Of a stretch of DNA of 64,000 bases, positions 34,059 through 44,180 are shown piece by piece (position 1 is the first letter of the stretch; each line of letters opens with the position of its first letter). The notes under the pieces are model-generated. The model ran no database searches and was not told the origin of the DNA. It was given only the letters and a program-made list of their open reading frames with translations. Origin of the DNA: JBDTSW01 sp963782605 (GTDB lineage Bacteria > Actinomycetota > Thermoleophilia > Solirubrobacterales > 70-9); contig CAWAKK010000005.1 in the NCBI GenBank assembly GCA_963782605.1, positions 124,001 through 188,000 on the forward strand, read 5' to 3'. The position numbers and the translations under genes are program-made.

Positions 34059-35484
34059 GTGCGAGAGCAGAAGCTACAGTCGCCAAATCGATCCCCGCTA
34101 CGAAGTTCTCGACGACGCCGCTCGCCTCGCGCACGAGTACATCGACAGCCTGCCGTCGCGTCCAGTCGGGGCGACCGCCGGCCTGGAAGAGCTGCGCTCG
34201 CGGCTCGCCCGTCCGCTCAGCGAGGGCGGGGAGGACCCGCGGGCGGTGATCGAGGACCTGGCCCGCGACGTCGACCCGGGCCTGATGGCCTCGGCGGGGC
34301 CGCGTTACTTCGGCTTCGTCGTTGGGAGTGCGCTGCCCGTCGCGGTCGCCGCGGATTGGTTGACGTCGGCCTGGGACCAAAACGGCGGTGGCTACGTCGT
34401 CGCCCCCTCGCTGTCCGTGGCGGAGGAGGTGGCGGCCGACTGGGTGCGTGACCTGTTGCGCCTGCCCGCCGACTGCGGGGTGGGGTTCGTGACCGGCTGC
34501 CAGATGGCCCACTTCACCTGCCTCGCGGCAGCGCGCCATGCCGTGCTGCGCGACGCGGGATGGGACGTGGAAGCGCAAGGTCTTCACGGCGGGCCGGAGG
34601 TGCGTGTGATCGCGGGAGATGCTGCGCACGTGACCGTCGAGGTGGCGTGTCGCATGCTTGGGCTCGGTGCCGAGCGCATCCGCCTCATCCCAAGCGACGA
34701 GCAGGGGCGAATGATTCCCGCAGACTTGGAGGACGCTCTCGTCGAATACGACGGCCCCACGATCGTCTGCGCGCAGGGCGGCGAGATCAACACCGGTTCG
34801 TTCGACCCCTTTGTGGAAATTACGGAGGCCTGTCGCGCCCACAACGCGTGGTGTCACGTGGACGGCGCTTTCGGGCTCTGGGCGGCGGTTAGCCCGACGC
34901 GCCGGCGCCTGCTCGAGGGCTTCGAGCGCGCTGACTCTTGGGCGACCGACGGTCACAAGTGGCTGAACGTGCCGTATGACTGCGGGATCGCGGCGGTGGC
35001 CGACAGGGAAGCGCACCGGGCCGCCATGACCTCGACGTCCTCCTACATCCCCGCGCACGAGGAGGGCATCCCCTGGGGGTTCGACTGGACGCCGGAGTTC
35101 TCGCGTCGTGCACGCGGCGTCCCCGTCTACGCGGCCCTGCGCTCGCTGGGCCGAACGGGGGTCGCCAAGATCATCGATGACTGCTGCTCGCACGCGGAGC
35201 GCATGGCCGGTCGGCTCGCCGACGCCGACGGCGTCGAGGTGCTGAACGACGTTGTGCTCAACCAGGTGCTGGTGCGCTTTGCCGACGACGACGAAGTGAC
35301 CGACGCGGTGATCGAGCGCACTCAGGAGGATGGAACCTGCTGGCTCAGCGGCAGCAGCTTCCGCGGAAAGAAGGTCATGCGTGTTTCGGTTGTCGGGTGG
35401 CAAACGACGGCGGACGACATCGACCGATCAGCCGATGCGATTCTCGCCGCAGTCGCCGCGGTGGCGCCTGGGACAGATCGCTAG
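34059..35484 (+). CDS. Group II PLP-dependent decarboxylase, frameshift near 34094
   Basis: About 474 residues if one C is removed from the CCCC run at 34092-34095; a GTG at 34059 then leads into RYEVLDDAARLAHEYIDSLPSRPVG. The main frame shows SAGPRYFGFVVGS, VTGCQMAHFTCL, AQGGEINTGSFDPF, HVDGAFGLWAA and the Schiff-base Lys in WATDGHKWLNVPYDCG. This fold-type I group includes aromatic amino acid, glutamate and diaminobutyrate decarboxylases; the exact substrate is unclear, and some members are aldolases or oxidases. Its TAG and the stop of the facing gene share the palindrome CTAG. Confidence 0.82.
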
Positions 35485-35967
35485 TCGCCGCGAAGGGCTC
35501 GCGCGCCCGCTGCCATTCGCTCGCGCTCCAGGGTCTGCTCCTGGGTGGCGGCGCGCTCGATCAGTCGCGGGAGGTCGAGTACCGCGAGGGCCTCATGGCG
35601 TTCGCCCACCTGCTGCAGGGCCAGCCAGAGGCATTTCTTTCCCGCAACACCCAGCCGCAGGCTCTCGAGCGCCATGAAGGTTCCGTGGTCGGGCTCGCCC
35701 GAACCGGCGCCGCTGAACTTCACACGGCTCGCCTTCTCCGCCACCCAGCCGGTCGACCTGCTTGACGGGATTGCGCGATACGTCCATGGCCTCCATCAGC
35801 TCGACCAGCGTCTCGCGGTCCTCCTCGATCTCAGCCGCGATCTCCGTCATCACGTCGCCCAACGCCGTCCCCTCGCTCTGATCACGAATCTGCTCTGCGA
35901 GATCGCTCCCGAGCATCGCCCCGCCCAGGTGATCGTTGAGGTACACGTCCATCGGTTTGTCGGCCAT
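35481..35967 (-). CDS. Helical-bundle hypothetical protein, frameshift near 35748
   Basis: About 161 residues after removing one base near 35745-35752. The first frame reads MADKPMDVYLNDHLGGAMLG, then EIAAEIEEDRETLVELMEAM and NPVKQ; the second continues WVAEKASRVKFSG, TFMALESLRLGVAGKKCLWLAL and ends ARALRGD. Regular amphipathic helices with many Glu and His suggest a four-helix, ferritin-like fold, and I recall similar unnamed actinobacterial proteins. GGAGG precedes the ATG. Function unknown. Confidence 0.7.
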
Positions 35968-36058
35968 GATCGCCTCCAGTTGCGCGCGCCCGGTTGGAAG
36001 CGCTGTACCCGGCACGCGGCCGAGGAATCGCCGCGATCGCCGCGACCTGCCGGGGGCC

Positions 36059-39031
36059 TCAGCAGTTGCCGTTCACGGTGTCGGCGGCGTCCGCGACGTT
36101 CGTGTCGTTGCCGCCGTTCACGCAGTTGATCGTGTCCGGCGCCGCCGCCGCCGTCGAGCGTGTCGTCGAATGGTCCGTCGGTCAGGATGTCGGCGCCGCC
36201 TCGGCCGAGCAAGCGTCACTCCCACCTGTGCGAGGGCGGCGCCGAGCGAGTCGCGCCGGCTCGTCCCGGTGATCCACTCGACGCTCGGGCGTCACATCGT
36301 CTCTGTCGCTGCCACCGTCGGAGCTGTTCCCATCGTCGTCGCTGCCTGGGCCGGTCGGCTCGATGTCGACGACTGACCCCCGCAGGTGGTCCGTGTAGAG
36401 GGCACGGTCGATGCCCGCGCCCCCGTCGAAGAGGTCAGCGCCAGCCCCACCAAGCAGGTTGTCGTTGCCAGCGCCGCCGTTGAGAGTGTCGTCACCCGGC
36501 CCCCCGTCCAGGGTGTCCTTCTTGTCGCCGCCGCGAAGTACGTCGGCTCCTTCGCCGCCGCTCATGGCGAAGCGCCGGTGGCCGGTTCCGGAGGTGCTCA
36601 CCGTGTCGTCACCGTCGCCGAGGTTCATCGTCACCCAGGTCGTATTCGCAGTGCTGCAGTCCACCCTGGCCGCGTTGACCTGGGTGCATCCCGGCCCGGC
36701 GGTGATCCCGCTCTCGACGAAGCTGAGCGTCCCGGCGGACTGCGACACCGCGACGCTGTTGGTTGCGCCGGCAGCAGCCTGATAGGTGATGTCGCCGCTC
36801 TTGGTGACGGTGGCGGCATTGGCGGCACCGGCGGAATAGGTGCCGGTGAGCGTCCTCGTCGCGTCCGCAACGATCTGGTGCGACTGCGTCCCTCCATCCG
36901 ACCAACTGCTGAAGAGCCAGCTCTGCGCGCCGAGCGTCTGCGGCGATGGGGCGCTCACCGAGTTCTGCGATCCGAGGATGAGCGGCCGGGTGAACGGCGC
37001 CGTCGCCGCGGCGCCGTTTAGCACCAGGTCGAGCCCCGCGGGGTTCGAGGCCAGCGTGAGCTGCACCGTCTGGGGGGTGAGCACGACCTGCTCGGTATCA
37101 GTGAGCCCGCCGGAGTCGGTCACGGTGAGGCCGAGCCTCAGGTTCGATGGATACTCGTGATCGGGCGCGTTGAAGAAGCCGCTCTTGGCCGCCGCGAAGT
37201 CCTGCACGTCATGTGTGTGGCAGCCGCCGGGACAGTGCTCGAGGTCGAGCGACCAGGCGAAGGCGGACGGCGGCAGGTTGGTGCCGTCCTGGGCGTCGGT
37301 GGCACTGCCCGAGAAGTCGATCCGCTGTCCGACGCGCCAGTTGAGGCTCGCCGACGGCGCGTCGATCGTCGCCTGCGGCGGGGTGTTGCCGGCGCTTACG
37401 GTGATGGCATCGGTATCGGAGGCGCCCAGGGCGTCCGTGACCCTGACGGTGGCGGTGTGCTGCCCGGCCTGCGTGTACGTGTGCCTTGGGGTCGCGGAGG
37501 TCGAGTCGTCGAAGGCGCCGTCATTGTCGAGATCCCAGGCGAAGGTGAGGGAGTCCTGCTCGGGGTCGCTCGACCCGGTGGCGTCGAAGTCGACGATGAG
37601 CGGCGCAGGCCCGCTTGTCGGTGTCGCATCGGCGACGGCCGTCGGAGGCTGATTGCCCGGCAGATAGCGGACCCGCCGGATCGTGCCGCCGTCGAAGTCG
37701 GCGTAGAAGAGATCTCCGCCGGGTCCCATCTGAAGCGCGACGGGATTCGAAGCCGCGGCTCCGAAGGTCTGGATGTTGGCCGGGTTCGGCAGCCCGTTGC
37801 CGCCGCGCAGCATCGCCCAGATGCAGTCGCGCGAGTAGTCGGCGAAGAACAGGGCGCCGTCGTAGGAGTCCGGGAAAGGGCCTCCTTGGTAGAAGCTCAG
37901 GCCCGCGATCGAGGACGTGCCCGTCGGGCAGCTCTCGCCGCCCACGACCTGGTCGGCATGTCGGTAGGCGCGGTACGGCGCGGTCACGGCACCGGCGCCC
38001 TCCGAATAGAGCCCCTCGCAGAGGGGCAGGTTGGCCCCGTCGTAGCCGGGCTGCCGCCCCGTGCCCTCGTAACAGGGCCAGCCGAAGTTCTCGACCACGG
38101 CGTCGGTGGGGTTGGGGACGCGGTTGATCTCCTCCCATTCGTTCCAGCCGACGTCGCCCAGCCAGACCTCGCTCGTTCCAGGGCGGATCGTGAAGCGGAA
38201 CGGGTTGCGGAGCCCGTAGGCGATCGTGCGCCGAACGTTCGCGTCGGGGCTCGCTGCGAAGGGGTTGCCGGGCATCGAGGCGCCCGTGGCCGGGTTCACG
38301 CGGAGGACGGCTCCGTCGAGCCCGGCCGGATCGCCGGTCGAGCGAAGGTCCTGGCTTCTCAGCGCGCCGCCCTGGTTGAGCGGGTCGGCACAGGGGTTGA
38401 CGGGGCTGCCGTCCTGCCCCCAGTCGGTGAAGGTGAAGCTGGCGCCGTCGCCACCCGTGACGTAGAGAGCCCCGTCGGCGCCGAACGCGAGGTCGCCGGT
38501 CGAGTGGCTCGGGTACTGCTGGCACCAATCCTCGATCAGCACGTTCTCCGGCCCGCTCATCACGTCGCCGACCGCCGTCAGGCGGGAGAGCCGGCCGCTC
38601 ACGACGCAGCCGTCGGTCGTGGGGCCCGGCGGGGTCGGACAGGGGTCGGAGCTGACGCCCGGTGCCCCCCAGCGCGGGGCCGTGCCGCCGATCGCGGCGT
38701 CGTGTGCGTAGAGGACGTAGACGTAGGGCTGGGCCGGGAAGTTGGGATCGAGCACCATCCCCAAGAGCCCCCGATCCCAGAAGTTGTAGACGTTGGTGCG
38801 CAGGTCGGCGAAGACGGTCGCGGAGGGATCGGAGAGGCTGTCGTAGACCTTGATCAGCCCGCTCTTCTCGGCGACGAAGACCCGCCCGTCCTGTGAGAAG
38901 CGAATCGCGGTTGGATTGGTCAGGCCGGAGATCGGCGTTGACTCCTGGAAGTTGGGCGGCAAGACGACGGCCTGAGCTTCACCGGCCCCCAAAGACGCGA
39001 GCGCGACTCGCGCCGCCTGCGACGCACGCAA
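36059..39031 (-). CDS. Secreted glucose/sorbosone dehydrogenase-like protein with PKD and RTX-like repeats, 3 frameshifts
   Basis: About 990 residues. A probable TTG start (39031) and short signal peptide ending AQA are followed by a six-bladed propeller of the PQQ-dependent sugar dehydrogenase type (PTAIRFSQDGRVFVAEKSGLI, DRGLLGMVLDPNF, WLGDVGWNEWEEINR). Next come a PKD domain (PTAVADATPTSGPAPLIVDFD), a bacterial Ig-like region, and calcium-binding GGxGxD repeats (GGEGADVLRGGDKKDTLDGG). After about 36290 three indels (near 36285, 36220, 36146) scramble the frame, but RGGADILTDGPFDDTLDGG and DTINCVNGGNDTN-VADAADTVNGNC remain readable to a TGA at 36059. Probably an exported, surface-associated sugar-oxidising or sugar-binding protein; PQQ use is not proven. 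Confidence 0.78.
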
Positions 39032-39240
39032 GGCGACACACCCATGCCTTTAGTCGATTGATGCGGACTCCCATGCTCGGACCCGACGTCCTCCCCCGAG
39101 GAAGCGGGTTCTCAGCTATGCGCCAGGGAGCCTCTCACAAAAAGCCGGCCGCGTGTGGAAGCTGTGGCTTGGTCGGCCCTTATGCTGGCGATCGAGGTCA
39201 CGGAGGAAGCGATGCTCGACCAGGTCTTGGGGTGGGCCAC

Positions 39241-39393
39241 ATGGGCGTAGGAGCCGCGATTGTGCTTGGCGCGGTGGTCGGGCTGGCCCTCGGCATCGCG
39301 GTCAGCGTTGCCACGGACGTGCCGCTTGCGCCCGAGGTGGGAATCGCTCTGGGTGCGCTCGCGGGCTGGCTCTTGCGCAGGAATACTGCATAG
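39241..39393 (+). CDS. Small two-helix membrane protein
   Basis: 50 residues: VGAAIVLGAVVGLALGIAVSVA, a short polar turn (TDVPLAPEV), then GIALGALAGWLL and RRNTA. This looks like a two-pass membrane hairpin. The best ribosome site in the area, GGAGGAAGCG, precedes a different-frame ATG at 39211 whose frame stops after 12 codons, so a one-base error may separate the true start from this body. The 210 bases between the divergent dehydrogenase gene and this one hold no other gene I can support. Confidence 0.5.
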   Translation: MGVGAAIVLGAVVGLALGIAVSVATDVPLAPEVGIALGALAGWLLRRNTA

Positions 39394-39402
39394 GGTCGAG
39401 CC

Positions 39403-39963
39403 TTGGCGGCGGTGGATCTCTACTGGCTGCCCCTCGGTGCCGGCGGGCACTTCGTCCGGCTCAACGGGCGTGTCTACGAAGCTGTGGCCGCAAGATTGGC
39501 GCGACGCCAGGTTTTCGACCTCTATCACGCTGCGCTGGAGGTCCACCTCGGCTCAGAGCGGTACGTGATCGAGCAAGCGCCCGTGCCCGACCTGAGGGGA
39601 GAGGCCCGTGGCGTTGTCGCTGAAGGCCCTGTTGTCGCCAGATGGGCGGGCCGGTTTCGATTCTTCCGCTACGAGATTCGAGTGTGGCCCGGCGGGCATA
39701 TCCCAGACGTGGCCGAGGCCGTTGACAGTCCGCGACGACTCACGGTCGAAGAGGAACCAGCGCGGCGCGTCCTTGAGGTGGTTCGCCGGGTCCCGCGCCT
39801 TGTCTGGGGACGCGACGAACTCGGGGCCGGAGAGATGTGGAACTCAAATGCCATCATCGCCTGGGTGATCGCGTGCTCCGGCCTCGACGCGGACGCAATC
39901 AGACCCCCCGTCGGCGGCCGGGCGCCAGGATGGCGCGCCGGCCTGGTGGCTGCCAAACGATGA
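39403..39963 (+). CDS. Conserved hypothetical protein
   Basis: 186 residues from a TTG (or 183 from a GTG at 39412). It starts VDLYWLPLGAGGHFVRLNGRVYEA and contains DLYHAALEVHLGSERYVIEQ, RFRFFRYEIRVWPGG and WNSNAIIAWVIACSGLDADAI. The conserved W, H and N residues around YHAALE and WNSNA look like those of a single-domain, possibly papain-like/NlpC-type or DUF-type fold, but I cannot name the family with confidence. No signal peptide. It follows the small membrane protein by nine bases. From 39964 to 40098 I see nothing. Confidence 0.62.
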   Translation: MAAVDLYWLPLGAGGHFVRLNGRVYEAVAARLARRQVFDLYHAALEVHLGSERYVIEQAPVPDLRGEARGVVAEGPVVARWAGRFRFFRYEIRVWPGGHIPDVAEAVDSPRRLTVEEEPARRVLEVVRRVPRLVWGRDELGAGEMWNSNAIIAWVIACSGLDADAIRPPVGGRAPGWRAGLVAAKR

Positions 39964-40098
39964 CGAAGCGCGCGAAGCGCGACCTTCATCTGGAAGAGGT
40001 CTCATCTTGAGCGAGCTGAGGGGAGAGATCCCCGTGCGATGGCGCACGGGTCCCGTCATGAGGGACTCTTGCGCCACCCGGGTGGCTGGGGGCTTCGA

Positions 40099-41336
40099 TC
40101 AGCCGGGCGCGGCGATCTCTTCGACGGCGGCCAGGAACCGGTCCACGTCGTCTGCGTTGTTGTAGAGGACGATGCTGGCGCGGACTGCGCCGCCCGATTC
40201 GGCCAGGCCGAAGCGGTGCATCAGCTCGTAGGCGTAGTTGTCGCCGGCCCAGACCGCGATACGCCTGCGGGCCAGCTCGCGCTGCCACGAAGTCCGGCGC
40301 CAGCCCGTCGATCGTGAACGACACGGTCGAGGTCCGCCGGCGAGGCGCGCCGAGCAGCCTTACCCGATCCAGCTCCGCGAGGCCTTGGACCATCTCTGGC
40401 GAGCAAGGCCTGCAGGTAGTGCTCGAGGGCGGCGAATGTGGTCAGCAGGCGGTCTCGCCGGGAGCCGTCGCCGTTCGTAAGACCCGCGAGCCAGTCGACA
40501 GCCGCGCGAACGCCGGCCAGCAACTCGAACTGGCCGGTGCCCCGCTCGAAGCGGTCCGGCACCTCGTTCGGGGCGGGCGCCAGCTTGTCGGGATGGAGCG
40601 ACTCGAGCACTTCGGGGTCGGCGATCACGGCGCCAACGTGCGGTCCGCAGAACTTGTAGGCGGAGCAGGCGTAGAAATCCGCGCCCATGCCTTTGATGTC
40701 GGTCGGGACGTGGGGGGTGGAGTGGACTCCGTCGACATATGTGAGCGCTCCCGCCTCGTGAACGCGGTCGCTGATCGCTCGGATATCGGGGCGAGTGCCG
40801 ATTACGTTCGACGCCGCCGTGACCGCGACGAGCTTCGTGCGATCGCTCAGCTGTGCTTCGACCACCGAGGCCGGAAGCTCGCCCGAGTCCGAGTCGAAGT
40901 CGGCGACGCGAACGGTTGCGCCCGCACGCTCCGCCGCGATTCGCCACGGTCGGATATTGGCGTCGTGATCGAGAGAGGTAACCACGATCTCGTCGCCTTC
41001 CCCCCAAGCCTTCGCCATGGCGCCCGCGATGCGGAAGGTAAGCGCCGTCATGCTCGGGCCCAGCACCACTCCCTCGGCCACGCCGCCGACCAGATCGGCG
41101 ATCGCCGCACGTGCCTCGTTCACCGCCTCGGTACTTGCCTCGCTTCCGGGGAAGGCGCCGTGGACGTTCGACATCGATGACCGCATCGCCTGGGCAACGG
41201 CGTCGATCACGGCCTGGGGGACCTGCGTCCCGGCCGCGCCGTCGAGGGCCACCTCCCCGTCGCTCAGTGCCGGAAACTGCCGCCGGAGCTCTGCAATCGA
41301 TGGCAGCGCGCCCGCCGCTCGAGCCGGCTCGGTCAC
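40099..41336 (-). CDS. Cysteine desulfurase-like class V aminotransferase, two frameshifts
   Basis: About 412 residues spanning three frames, with indels near 40392 and 40281. N-terminal SIAELRRQFPALSDGEVALDGAAGTQVP, SLDHDANIRPW, VDGVHSTPHVPTDI and the Schiff-base K228 in YACSAYKFCGPHVG identify the SufS/isopenicillin-epimerase-like group annotated as cysteine desulfurase-like. The C-terminus resumes RTSTVSFTIDGLAPDFVAA, then ELARRRIAVWAGDNYAYELMHRF to AAPG. The catalytic Cys of true SufS is not obvious, so desulfurase activity is doubtful; racemase or lyase activity is possible. No Suf genes are near. Confidence 0.77.
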
Positions 41337-41366
41337 GGTCGCGTGGAGGGCGCGCTGGTAGGCGTA

Positions 41367-42782
41367 CTACCGCCCGCCGTCGCCGCCGCCGGTCGCAGCC
41401 TGAGGTGCCGCGCCCGCCGCCTGGTGCAACGTGTCCTCGATCTCCTCGAGGCTGCGGCCCTTCGTTTCCGGCACCTTCGCCTTGACGAAGAAGAACGCGA
41501 TCACGCCGATCACGGCGTAGCCGAGGAACACGGGCCCCGCGCTCCAGGCATCGAGCATGATCGGGAAGGTCTGCGAGACGAGGAAGTTGGCGCCCCAGTG
41601 CAGGAAGATCGCCAGGCCCATCGCCGTGCCGCGAACGCTGAGCGGAAGCACCTCGGGGAGCAGGACCCACACAACCGGCCCCCACGTCGCGGCGAAGGAC
41701 ACGATGAACCCCGCAAGGCAGATCAGCGTGATGATCGCCGCAGGATCGCTGGCCGTGGTGGGCTCGGCCAGGACCTCCGAGGAGACGCCCAGGACGACGA
41801 GGCTGGTGACCATGCCGATCAGGCCGGCGAAGAGCATCGGCTTGCGCCCGACGCGATCGACGATTCGAATCGCCACCACGGTCATCGCCACGTTCAAGAC
41901 GCCGATGACGAGGTTGGCGTAGATGGCTGACTCGGAGGCAAAGCCGACGCTCGTAAGGGTGGTCGGGGCGTAGTAGATGATGGTGTTGATGCCAATCAGC
42001 TGCTGAAACACCGCGAGGCCGATGGCCACCACGAGCGCCGGGCGAACCCAAGCCTGCTTCAGCAGCTCCCAGCCAGCGGCGCCCTCCTGCTTGTCGACCT
42101 CGCGGATCTCCTCGACCCGCCGCTCCGGCTCGTCCTCGGCGGATGCGTCGTCGGGCTTCAGCTCCTCGAGCACGTCGCGGGCTTCGTCCTCGTCACCCTC
42201 ATGGACGAGGTAGCGCGGCGTCTCGGGCATCGAGAGCATGCCGAACAACAGTGTCAGCGAGGGCACGACGGCCAGGCCGAGCATGATTCGCCATTCCCCG
42301 GAGGAAGCGAAGATCGCGTTGACGATGAACGCGACCAGGATTCCGATCACGATCATGAGCTGGTTCAGCGAGCCGATCGCGCCCCGCTGTTTGGTCGGGG
42401 CGATCTCGGAGAGGTAGAGCGGGACCACCAGGGCAGCGCAGCCGACCGCGAGGCCGAGCACGAGACGCGCCGCTACGAGCGCCCCGGCGCTGGGCGCGGC
42501 AGCGGCGCCGATAGCGCCGATGGTGAACGTGATCGCGGCGATGATGATCAGGCGCTTGCGGCCGAGCGTGTCCGACAGGGGACCGGCAAGGGCTGCGCCC
42601 ACCATTGCGCCGAGGAGGAGCGACGCCACCACGGCGCCCTGCATGAAGGGCGAGAGAGCGAAGTCCTCCGTGATGAAGAGGATTGCCCCCGAGATCACGC
42701 CGGTGTCGTAGCCGAACAGAAGGCCACCGAGGGCGCCGAAGAAATAGATCCGCCGTCCGCTTGCCTCTAGCGCGCCTTGCAT
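41367..42782 (-). CDS. Sugar-porter family MFS transporter
   Basis: 471 residues, twelve membrane helices. Signature motifs: GGLLFGYDTGVISGA in helix 1, DTLGRKR after helix 2, PLYLSEIAPTKQRGAIGSLNQL after helix 4, PETPRYLV before the central loop, QQLIGINTIIYY in helix 7, DRVGRKP, and PETKGRSLEEIE at the C-terminus. These proteins import hexoses, pentoses or inositol with H+. The gene is 30 bases past the cysteine-desulfurase-like ATG on the same strand. The ATG at 42782 has GGAGAGAGGAG upstream. Confidence 0.92.
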   Translation of the reverse strand: MQGALEASGRRIYFFGALGGLLFGYDTGVISGAILFITEDFALSPFMQGAVVASLLLGAMVGAALAGPLSDTLGRKRLIIIAAITFTIGAIGAAAAPSAGALVAARLVLGLAVGCAALVVPLYLSEIAPTKQRGAIGSLNQLMIVIGILVAFIVNAIFASSGEWRIMLGLAVVPSLTLLFGMLSMPETPRYLVHEGDEDEARDVLEELKPDDASAEDEPERRVEEIREVDKQEGAAGWELLKQAWVRPALVVAIGLAVFQQLIGINTIIYYAPTTLTSVGFASESAIYANLVIGVLNVAMTVVAIRIVDRVGRKPMLFAGLIGMVTSLVVLGVSSEVLAEPTTASDPAAIITLICLAGFIVSFAATWGPVVWVLLPEVLPLSVRGTAMGLAIFLHWGANFLVSQTFPIMLDAWSAGPVFLGYAVIGVIAFFFVKAKVPETKGRSLEEIEDTLHQAAGAAPQAATGGGDGGR

Positions 42783-42855
42783 GATGGCTCCTCTCTCTCC
42801 TCGGCTTTAGCCGGCTCGCTGAGAGGCCGGTTCCCATATCAGCGGGGGACCAAAC

Positions 42856-42885
42856 GCTGGGGGCGCCGACTGCGGCGCCCCCAGC
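42856..42885 (-). terminator. Rho-independent-like hairpin
   Basis: GCTGGGGGCGCC, loop of six (GACTGC), GGCGCCCCCAGC: a perfect 12-base stem. On the minus strand it lies ten bases after the stop of the DUF4287/SRPBCC gene and is followed by GTTTGGT. It probably ends that transcript before the sugar-porter promoter. Confidence 0.7.
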
Positions 42886-42895
42886 TATCGGCGGT

Positions 42896-43579
42896 CTAAC
42901 GGGAGCTTGCGCCGCCGTCCTCCAGCAGCGACTTGAGCCCGGAGAGCCGCTCGCGCCACCAGGCCTTCATCTCCGCGGCGGTCTCGGCGTCGGGGAGCCG
43001 CTCGTGCGATAGCGAGACTCGGCTCTTCGAGACACCGAGCGCCTCGAAGCCGGCGATCAACCGGGTCGAGCCGTCCTCCCAGTCATAGCGGGCGCTCCTC
43101 GGGGCAGTGGCGGTTCGTACGCCCAACTCCGCTCCCGGCAGCCACCGCTCGCGTTCGGCGTCGTCCGTGACCGCGATATAGAGCCGCTCGACCGGGACGT
43201 CAACCGTCCGGGACGTACCCGCCACGAAACCGTCGGGCCTTTCGCCCGGGGCACGCAGGCCCCGAGCGCGCTCGAAGCCGACGGTTATCGCCTGGGAGTA
43301 CCAGCCCGCAACTCCGTGCTCCTCGCGTAGCCAGCGCGCCGTCTCCGTGTGCGTGTGCCCCGCGGCTCCCCAGTCATCGAGCATGCGCAGCCACTCGTCC
43401 CAGCCTCGCCCTGTCGATTCGAGCACCCTTGCATCCGCGACCGGCGGCTCGAAGTCGGGCGGCGCGGCATCCGGTCGCTCGCCCTGGGCGATCAGCATCC
43501 GACGTGCAGCCGTGTAGCTCTCACCCGTCTTCGTCATCCGCTCGCGGACGCGGCGCTTGAATGTTCTCTGCTTGGTCAT
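42896..43579 (-). CDS. DUF4287-like plus SRPBCC-domain protein
   Basis: 227 residues from the ATG at 43579, supported by GAGGAGC upstream. The first part has a basic helix (RTFKRRVRERMTKTGESYTAARRML) and a DUF4287-type segment with GWDEWLRMLDDWGAAGHTHTETARWLREEHGVAGWYSQAITVGFERARG. From about residue 120 an AHSA1/SRPBCC-like domain follows (SRTVDVPVERLYIAVTDDAERERWLPG, DWEDGSTRLIAGF, VSLSHERLPDAETAAEMKAWW). Such proteins bind small hydrophobic ligands; function is unknown. Single gene with its own terminator. Confidence 0.78.
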   Translation of the reverse strand: MTKQRTFKRRVRERMTKTGESYTAARRMLIAQGERPDAAPPDFEPPVADARVLESTGRGWDEWLRMLDDWGAAGHTHTETARWLREEHGVAGWYSQAITVGFERARGLRAPGERPDGFVAGTSRTVDVPVERLYIAVTDDAERERWLPGAELGVRTATAPRSARYDWEDGSTRLIAGFEALGVSKSRVSLSHERLPDAETAAEMKAWWRERLSGLKSLLEDGGASSR

Positions 43580-43953
43580 CTGTTGCTCCTCTCGACGGCA
43601 GGCAACGGAACTCACGCTCCCGATGCCCCACCGGAAAGGGCCTTCACAAACGACCGGCGTCCCGAGGGCTTCGGCCCCCTTTGCCCCCGCTACAGCCGAC
43701 GGCGTGAGCGCCGGATCCGAGGGTTGGGCGCGGGACGCGCCCTGTGGCAAACACTATCTGCTGAGACCGCCCGTCGGCGCGGAACTCATCGCGGTTGCCC
43801 GGACGGGATAGGCCAGGAGTTGTGTGACGAAAACACCCTGTGAGTGTGCGCGGCCGCACGTTTGGACGTCGGCATCGGATCTAGCGTTAGTCGACAAGCT
43901 CGGGTCAGCCCCTAACGGCACAACCGAGAACACCCGGGCGAAGGATGACTCAA
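43580..43953. other. Intergenic stretch, no gene supported
   Basis: About 370 bases between a minus-strand and a plus-strand start. Frames here lack the codon-position GC bias and family similarity of neighbours. The right end carries GCGAAGGATG before the small membrane protein. Promoters for both flanking genes must lie here but I cannot assign boxes. Confidence 0.5.
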
Positions 43954-44163
43954 ATGACTGACCAGCTCATCACAACCGCCAAGGCCCTCGGCGGCTTCGC
44001 CGGCCGAGATGAGGCCACGCAGGTGGACCCGCTGATCGTGGTTTCCGTACTCGTGCTGCTGCTCGCGAGCATCCTGCTCGTACGAGCGCTGCTCGCCCTG
44101 AAGCCGGTCGCCGGCGCGAGGCCGAGCCGAGCGAGAGCGGCTGACGCGGGGACCAGCGCCTGA
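43954..44163 (+). CDS. Small single-pass membrane protein
   Basis: 69 residues from the second ATG (43954), which has GAAGG nine bases upstream; an ATG at 43945 is alternative. One strong hydrophobic helix (PLIVVSVLVLLLASILLVRALLAL) follows about 28 polar residues, then a basic, Ala-rich tail. The Lys/Arg after the helix suggests an outside N-terminus. It converges on the TetR gene. No family recognised. Confidence 0.55.
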   Translation: MTDQLITTAKALGGFAGRDEATQVDPLIVVSVLVLLLASILLVRALLALKPVAGARPSRARAADAGTSA

Positions 44164-44180
44164 CGCTTTTCGACAGCCGA

